NCBI GenBank assembly: GCA_028691575.1
Contig: JAQUYY010000044.1
Location: forward strand, 1-10,687
Length of the DNA: 10,687 bases
Source of the DNA: Candidatus Gastranaerophilales bacterium
Lineage (GTDB): Bacteria; Cyanobacteriota; Vampirovibrionia; Gastranaerophilales; JAQUYY01
Direction: 5' to 3'
Shown one piece after another: positions 6,398-10,687 of this stretch. The position numbers and the translations under genes are program-made. The first letter of the stretch is position 1. Each line of letters opens with the position of its first letter. Under the pieces are notes generated by a model, which worked only from the letters and a program-made list of their open reading frames with translations, was not told the DNA's origin and made no database searches.

Positions 6398-7105
6398 TTA
6401 AGAGTTATTTTCTACTTCTGAGACTGTAATTGTACTCAATTGCTTTAAATCTTCAAGTTTTTTATAAACTTTAGTTATCGGAGATATCGATGTAGCTTCA
6501 AATATAACTGTAATAAAAGAATTATTTTCGTCATTATTTTTTTTATCAACAAAAGAAATATGTCTAAAATTCTTTTCTAAAAAAGTTGTAATTTCAGGAA
6601 CAAAATCTTTCGGACAAATTGCAGACAATTTTATTTTAGATGATTTAACGGCATATTTTTTAAGGGTAGTAATTTCAATTCTTCCAATAATAACAAGAAT
6701 TACCACGGTAAAAATAGTTGTAATAGTTCCCAGCAAATACGAACCTGTCCCAATTGCCATTCCTATACTTGCTGTTACCCATAAAGATGCGGCAGTTGTA
6801 AGACCTAATACAGAAGGACCAACCCTTAGAACAGTACCGCCACCAATAAAACCAATTCCTGTAATTATTTGAGCTGCAACACGAGCAGGATCACCCATTG
6901 TTAAGCTACCATTCGCTGCATTTGAGAATAATGTCGGAAATCCGTAAATAGAAATAATTGTAAAAGCAGCAGAGCCAAGACAGACAAGGATATGAGTTCT
7001 CAATCCTGCCCATTTATTGGTCAATTCTCTTTCCAGCCCAATAACGAAACCGAGACAAGTAGCGATCAAAACTCTTATGAAAATCTCAAAAACCGATAAT
7101 TCCAT
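6398..7105 (-). CDS. MgtC/SapB family inner-membrane protein
   Basis: The 235-residue protein has the family core: GLERE at 23-27, WAGLRTHILVCLGSA at about 32-46, DPARVAAQIITGIGFIGGG at 72-90, and GLTTAASLWVTASIGMAIG at 101-119. Four or five hydrophobic segments lie in residues 1-140, and a small soluble ACT-like domain follows (about 155-232). In Salmonella and Mycobacterium MgtC is a virulence-associated membrane protein linked to low-magnesium and acid survival and to control of the F-type ATP synthase; many bacterial members are not studied and the name does not prove that role. AAGGA a few bases upstream supports the ATG at 7105 and lies between it and the stop of the permease gene 12 bases before, so it is probably in the same transcript as the importer genes. 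No magnesium-sensing leader is seen in front of it. Confidence 0.92.
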   Translation of the reverse strand: MELSVFEIFIRVLIATCLGFVIGLERELTNKWAGLRTHILVCLGSAAFTIISIYGFPTLFSNAANGSLTMGDPARVAAQIITGIGFIGGGTVLRVGPSVLGLTTAASLWVTASIGMAIGTGSYLLGTITTIFTVVILVIIGRIEITTLKKYAVKSSKIKLSAICPKDFVPEITTFLEKNFRHISFVDKKNNDENNSFITVIFEATSISPITKVYKKLEDLKQLSTITVSEVENNS

Positions 7106-7117
7106 ACTTCTTCCTTC

Positions 7118-8203
7118 TTATTGTCTAATTTTACTCTTAGGATCTAAAATATCCCTTATAGCATCTCCTACCAGATTAAATGATAACACAGCAAAGAAAA
7201 TAAGAAAACCCGGAGTTAGAAGCCATGGGCGATAAAGAATATTTATAAATTCTTGAGCCTCTTTAAGCATATTTCCCCAACTTGCATCAGGCTGTTGAAT
7301 ACCAAGTCCTAAAAAGCTTAGCCCTGATTCTGCAAGAATATAACCTGGAACACTCAAGGTAATTGCAACAATAACATAGCTTGCAGTTTGAGGAAGTATG
7401 TGTTTTGTTATTATTCTCAAGGAATTAGCTCCAACACTTCTTGCAGCTTCAACGAATTCCTGATTTTTTATAGAAAGCACCATTCCTCGAACCACACGGC
7501 TAAATCCTGCCCACCCGATAAATGCAAGGATTACAGTAATAAGAGCAAATCTTTGAGCACTTGTCATATTTGCAGGTAGAATTGCGGCTAATATTATTAA
7601 CAAATAAAAACTTGGAATTGACATTATAGCCTCTGCAATTCTCATCATTATGTTGTCGGTAATTCCTCCGAAATAACCTGCTATTCCGCCATATAAAAGC
7701 CCTATCGGGAAGGATATGAATAATGCCAAAAATCCTATTGTCAAAGAAATTTGCCCGCCAAACAAAAGCCTTGAGAAATTATCCCTTCCGTTAATATCAG
7801 TGCCAAGCAAAAACAGTCTTCCGTCAGACGCAACCGTTACCAGATGCAGATTTGTAGGGATAAATCCAAACAATTTATACTCGCTTCCTTTTGAAAAAAA
7901 ATTTAAATAATATTTTTGGCTTCTATCTGACTTAAAATCAATTTTAAACGTTTCGGGGTTAAATTCCCTTTTATAGTTGTATGTATAAGGTCGTGAAAAT
8001 TTACCATTTTCATCGATAGTAAAAATTTGAGATGGCGGACAATATGCAAGATTTCTATCGCTAAATTCCTTGTCATACGGTGCAATAAAGCCGGCAAAAG
8101 CGATACCGGCGTATAAAATTATAAGCACAATCAGCCCCAAAAAAGCCAATTTATCTTTTCTTAATTGTTTTAATAATGATTTTAGTTCAAAATATTTATC
8201 CAT
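7118..8203 (-). CDS. Peptide-type ABC importer permease, OppC/DppC family
   Basis: This inner-membrane permease has the BPD_transp_1 fold. An OppC_N-type first membrane segment lies at about 19-41, LLGTDINGRDNFSRLLFGG at 132-150 marks the start of the core, and five further segments follow. The EAA loop that docks the ATPase is at about 249-271 (EFVEAARSVGANSLRIITKH region). At 361 residues it is about 60 longer than E. coli OppC (about 302). The extra length lies in the first periplasmic loop, residues about 44-131, which is polar and aromatic-rich (several Tyr and Phe) and could contact the binding protein. The ATG lies 2 bases after the TAA of the preceding permease gene, without a close Shine-Dalgarno, so translation is probably coupled. 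The substrate class, peptide, nickel or other, cannot be fixed from sequence alone. Confidence 0.93.
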   Translation of the reverse strand: MDKYFELKSLLKQLRKDKLAFLGLIVLIILYAGIAFAGFIAPYDKEFSDRNLAYCPPSQIFTIDENGKFSRPYTYNYKREFNPETFKIDFKSDRSQKYYLNFFSKGSEYKLFGFIPTNLHLVTVASDGRLFLLGTDINGRDNFSRLLFGGQISLTIGFLALFISFPIGLLYGGIAGYFGGITDNIMMRIAEAIMSIPSFYLLIILAAILPANMTSAQRFALITVILAFIGWAGFSRVVRGMVLSIKNQEFVEAARSVGANSLRIITKHILPQTASYVIVAITLSVPGYILAESGLSFLGLGIQQPDASWGNMLKEAQEFINILYRPWLLTPGFLIFFAVLSFNLVGDAIRDILDPKSKIRQ

Positions 8204-8205
8204 AA

Positions 8206-9174
8206 TTAATTTATTGTCACCCTCGGATCTACTAATTTTAATAAAATATCTGCAATCAAATTGCCCAAAACAAGCATTATAGCACCGATCATCAATGATG
8301 CCATAACAAGATTTATATCAGATTTCATAACAGCTTCAAGAATTAACCGTCCTAATCCCGGGTACTGAAACACATACTCTGTAAGTGCTGCACCGCTAAG
8401 AAGTGATGCAAATTCAAATCCCAAAAGGGTTACCATCGGATTTATAGCGTTTCTTAAGGCATGTTTGTAAATAACTTTATTCTCGGGAAGCCCTTTAGCT
8501 CTTGCCAGCTTAATATAATCGGTTTCTAAAACATCCAGAAGATTTCCTCTCATTTGTCGTTGAAGTCCCGCTAAGCTTATTGTAAAAAGGACTACAACAG
8601 GCAAAAACAAATGATGTGCAATATCAAATATTTTTCCGAACACCCCTAACCGCTCAAATCCGGGGCTTGTTAACCCTCCCGCAGGGAAAAGACCGGTTTT
8701 TACAGCAAAAATTAACAATAATAACGCAAAAAAGAATGACGGTATTGCCATGCCTGCTGATGTTAACATTGTAAGTGTTCTGTCAACAGGTTTTCGCCAA
8801 TTTAAAGCCGCATAAGTCCCTAAAGGGATGCCAACAATCCAGGTTAATATAATAGTGATAAAAGTTAATAATAATGTGTTTGGAATTCTTTCTATAAGCC
8901 TTGTTGAAACTTTTTCTCCCGATGTTGAAATCCCTAAATTACCTTGTAAAGCGTTTGATGCCCATTTGAAATATTGTTGATATATCGGCAAATCAAGCCC
9001 CAGCCGTTCTTTTTCAGCTTGAAGAGTTTGAGGTGAAATCGCAGGATTTAACTTGAGTTCGGCTAATGGATCAACCGGACTTAATCGAATTATGAAAAAA
9101 CTAATGAGCGATACAATAAATAGTAACGGAATTGCCTGTAATATTCTTTTTAATATGTACATCGGTATCGACAT
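8206..9174 (-). CDS. Peptide-type ABC importer permease, OppB/DppB family
   Basis: The 322-residue inner-membrane permease has the family N-terminus YILKRILQAIPLLFIVSLI (6-24) and LSPVDP at 31-36, then the extended loop with ERLGLDLPIYQQYFKW (56-71). Six membrane segments are expected. The EAA loop is at about 217-246 (DYIKLARAKGLPENKVIYKH), followed by TEYVFQYPGLGRL at 265-277. It pairs with the OppC-type protein downstream to form the channel. The start is at ATG 9174, whose A is also the last base of the TGA stop of the substrate-binding protein (TGATG), a standard sign of translational coupling. ATG at codon 5 is a possible alternative but would lose the coupling. Length and motifs are typical of the family. 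Confidence 0.95.
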   Translation of the reverse strand: MSIPMYILKRILQAIPLLFIVSLISFFIIRLSPVDPLAELKLNPAISPQTLQAEKERLGLDLPIYQQYFKWASNALQGNLGISTSGEKVSTRLIERIPNTLLLTFITIILTWIVGIPLGTYAALNWRKPVDRTLTMLTSAGMAIPSFFFALLLLIFAVKTGLFPAGGLTSPGFERLGVFGKIFDIAHHLFLPVVVLFTISLAGLQRQMRGNLLDVLETDYIKLARAKGLPENKVIYKHALRNAINPMVTLLGFEFASLLSGAALTEYVFQYPGLGRLILEAVMKSDINLVMASLMIGAIMLVLGNLIADILLKLVDPRVTIN

Positions 9175-10687
9175 CAGTTTTTTTCCTCTGATTTTATATA
9201 AATTTCCTCTAAATTATGCAAAGTGCCTCCTAACGGAGTTGGCTTAATATTTCCAAATTTTGTTCTAACTGATTGAATTCTTAACGGCGAATACAAGTAC
9301 ACGAAAGGCTTTTGTTTATAAACTATTTCCTGATATTCATTATAAATTTCTTTTCTTTTTTCAAAATCAGTTTCTGAAGCACCTTTTTCAAAAATTTCAT
9401 CTAGCCTTTTTTCCCAGAGAAAAGCATCTGTAACAGGTTTTGACGGATCTCTTTGGTTGAACATGTGCAAAGCTCCGTTACTTGCCCAAACATTTCGACC
9501 GCTATGAGGCTCTAATGCACTTCCTGTCAAACCTAACATCACCATATCCCAGTCATAAGTATTAACAATTTTTCCTACAAGAACATTAAATTCTATAGGC
9601 TTAAAATTCACCTGAATTCCAAGTTCTTCTAAATCCTGTTTAACCATAACGCCGGTAGCTTCTCGCTCTGTATTTCCGGCATTTGTATATAGATTAAATT
9701 CCACTTTGTTGTCAAATTTATCATAAAGCTGTCCATTTTTTAAATAAAATCCTGATTTTTTTAGCAATTCTTTTGCTTTTTCAAAATCTCGAGGATGACC
9801 GTCTTTCAACTTTTCATTCAAAAAAATTGACGGCAAACTTTCTGCTGTAAATAATGGAGAACCGGCCCCATTTAGGATATTAAAAACAAGATTTTCTCTG
9901 TCTATTACGTAATCAACAGCCGTTCTGAAGTTTAAATCGTTGAACCAGCGTTGTTTTATATGATTTACATAATACTCATTGTTTTCATTTTTTCTCGTAT
10001 TTAAGTTAAAAACCAAAAACGTCGTTCCCGTATCAGGACCTAAATTATAGAGTTGAAAATCAGATGTTGCTTCTTTTTCCTTCATTCTGGCGATATTATT
10101 TCCTCGAATGCCAAGAATATCAATTTCACCGGCTTCAAATTTCAAAAGCTCATTATTCAAATCACCGACTATATAAACGACGTAATTATCTAAATAAGGA
10201 AGTTTTTGCCCTTTTTTATCAACAGCGTAATAATTCGAATTACGAACAAAAGTTACCCTTTGAGCAGGAACGTATTTTAAAAGTTTAAACCTTCCGCTAG
10301 TTACAAACTCTTTAGGAGGTGTTGTTACACCCCAAAAAGAATCAAATTCTTTTTTTCCCTTATCAGTAACAAGTTTTAAAATATGTTTTGGAGCAATACT
10401 AAGACTTAATTGACGCAAAAACGGAGCAAACGGTTTTGACAAAATGAATTTTACCGTATAATCATCAATTTTTTTTACAATTGGCATTTTACCGTCAATA
10501 AGAGTATTATCTCTAGTGCTGGTATTACCAAACCCTTGTGCAACAATCACATTCCAAGTAAAAACCACATCATCTGCAGTTATTGGCTTGTCATCAGACC
10601 ATTTTAAACCTTTGCGAAGAGTTACTATATATTCTGTGCCATTATTTTTTTCTTCAACGGATTTTGCCATATCGGGAACAACTTCTC
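9174..10687 (-). CDS. Peptide-type ABC substrate-binding protein, SBP_bac_5 family (N-terminus outside window)
   Basis: The frame is open through the right edge, so the visible 503 residues are the middle and C-terminus. The signal peptide and first lobe segment are missing, probably 50-100 residues judging by family length. The visible N-terminal part reads EVVPDMAKSVEE, then YIVTLRKGLKWSDDKPITADDVVF, the characteristic family signature. Further family features are the RTAVDYVIDRENLV region, a FEKAKELLKKSGF stretch (the usual AxxLLxxAG motif) and a C-terminal IYNEYQEIVYKQKPFVYLY segment. The Met codon at 10670 is internal, not the start. The protein would be periplasmic or a lipoprotein and would hand peptides or a similar ligand to the two permeases encoded immediately downstream. 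It ends in TGA overlapping the next ATG by one base. The ligand cannot be deduced from the visible part. Confidence 0.93.
   Translation of the reverse strand, partial: EVVPDMAKSVEEKNNGTEYIVTLRKGLKWSDDKPITADDVVFTWNVIVAQGFGNTSTRDNTLIDGKMPIVKKIDDYTVKFILSKPFAPFLRQLSLSIAPKHILKLVTDKGKKEFDSFWGVTTPPKEFVTSGRFKLLKYVPAQRVTFVRNSNYYAVDKKGQKLPYLDNYVVYIVGDLNNELLKFEAGEIDILGIRGNNIARMKEKEATSDFQLYNLGPDTGTTFLVFNLNTRKNENNEYYVNHIKQRWFNDLNFRTAVDYVIDRENLVFNILNGAGSPLFTAESLPSIFLNEKLKDGHPRDFEKAKELLKKSGFYLKNGQLYDKFDNKVEFNLYTNAGNTEREATGVMVKQDLEELGIQVNFKPIEFNVLVGKIVNTYDWDMVMLGLTGSALEPHSGRNVWASNGALHMFNQRDPSKPVTDAFLWEKRLDEIFEKGASETDFEKRKEIYNEYQEIVYKQKPFVYLYSPLRIQSVRTKFGNIKPTPLGGTLHNLEEIYIKSEEKN

Larger units (their letters stand above)
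5053..10687 (-). other. Probable five-gene transcription unit (importer, MgtC-like, TPR)
   Basis: Five minus-strand genes follow each other with gaps of -1, 2, 12 and 52 bases, and no strong terminator or promoter is visible between them. Its promoter lies beyond the right edge. The two ATP-binding subunits expected for an OppABCDF system are not encoded after the OppC gene; the MgtC-family gene takes that place. The 52-base gap before the last gene could hold a minor internal signal. Confidence 0.65.

Noticed and set aside
10064..10288. Plus-strand frame inside the substrate-binding protein gene, and similar ones at 5135-5392, 7017-7235, 7388-7579, 7716-7910, 8070-8282 and 9053-9247
   Set aside because: All lie opposite clearly recognised minus-strand genes and have no family features or ribosome binding sites.

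Overview
The window is AT-rich chromosomal DNA (roughly 30% GC by eye) that reads with the standard bacterial code. All identifiable Trp codons in the intact genes are TGG, and the stops are TAA except for one TGA that overlaps the next gene's ATG. The gene content (several TPR proteins, a lipoprotein, an OppABC-type importer, an MgtC-family protein and apt) fits a low-GC bacterium. The style resembles gut Gastranaerophilales/Melainabacteria, but that is an impression and nothing here proves the taxon. No rRNA, tRNA, CRISPR array, insertion sequence or phage gene was seen.

Layout. (1) 1-1839, minus strand: most of a membrane sensor histidine kinase with two TM segments, two GAF-like regions, HisKA and HATPase. 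It runs off the left edge before its GxG box and has no ATG; it starts at TTG behind a very strong ribosome binding site. (2) 1840-2011: a divergent intergenic region with a good sigma-70-type promoter facing right. (3) 2012-4424, plus strand: an exported protein made almost wholly of about 18 TPR repeats, interrupted by one in-frame TGA at 3341, followed 7 bases later by a small lipoprotein. (4) 4518-5039, plus strand: apt, adenine phosphoribosyltransferase, preceded by a tandem 11-bp direct repeat. (5) 5053 to the right edge, minus strand: a tightly packed cluster, in transcription order a peptide-type ABC substrate-binding protein (N-terminus outside the window), OppB-type permease, OppC-type permease, MgtC/SapB-family membrane protein, and a membrane-anchored TPR protein with a C-terminal beta-rich domain.

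How they may work together. The minus-strand cluster looks like one transcription unit, with gaps of -1, 2, 12 and 52 bases. It encodes the periplasmic and membrane parts of a peptide-type importer. No ATPase gene follows the permeases, so the ATP-binding subunits must lie upstream of the window or elsewhere. The exported TPR protein and the lipoprotein are probably a co-translated envelope pair of unknown role. The kinase is transcribed divergently from them, and nothing in the window shows what it senses or controls.

The point most worth a second look is the in-frame TGA in the TPR array. It falls at the conserved aromatic position of a repeat, and the repeat register continues unbroken on the other side. 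I found no clear sign of a wholly new defence or mobile system.
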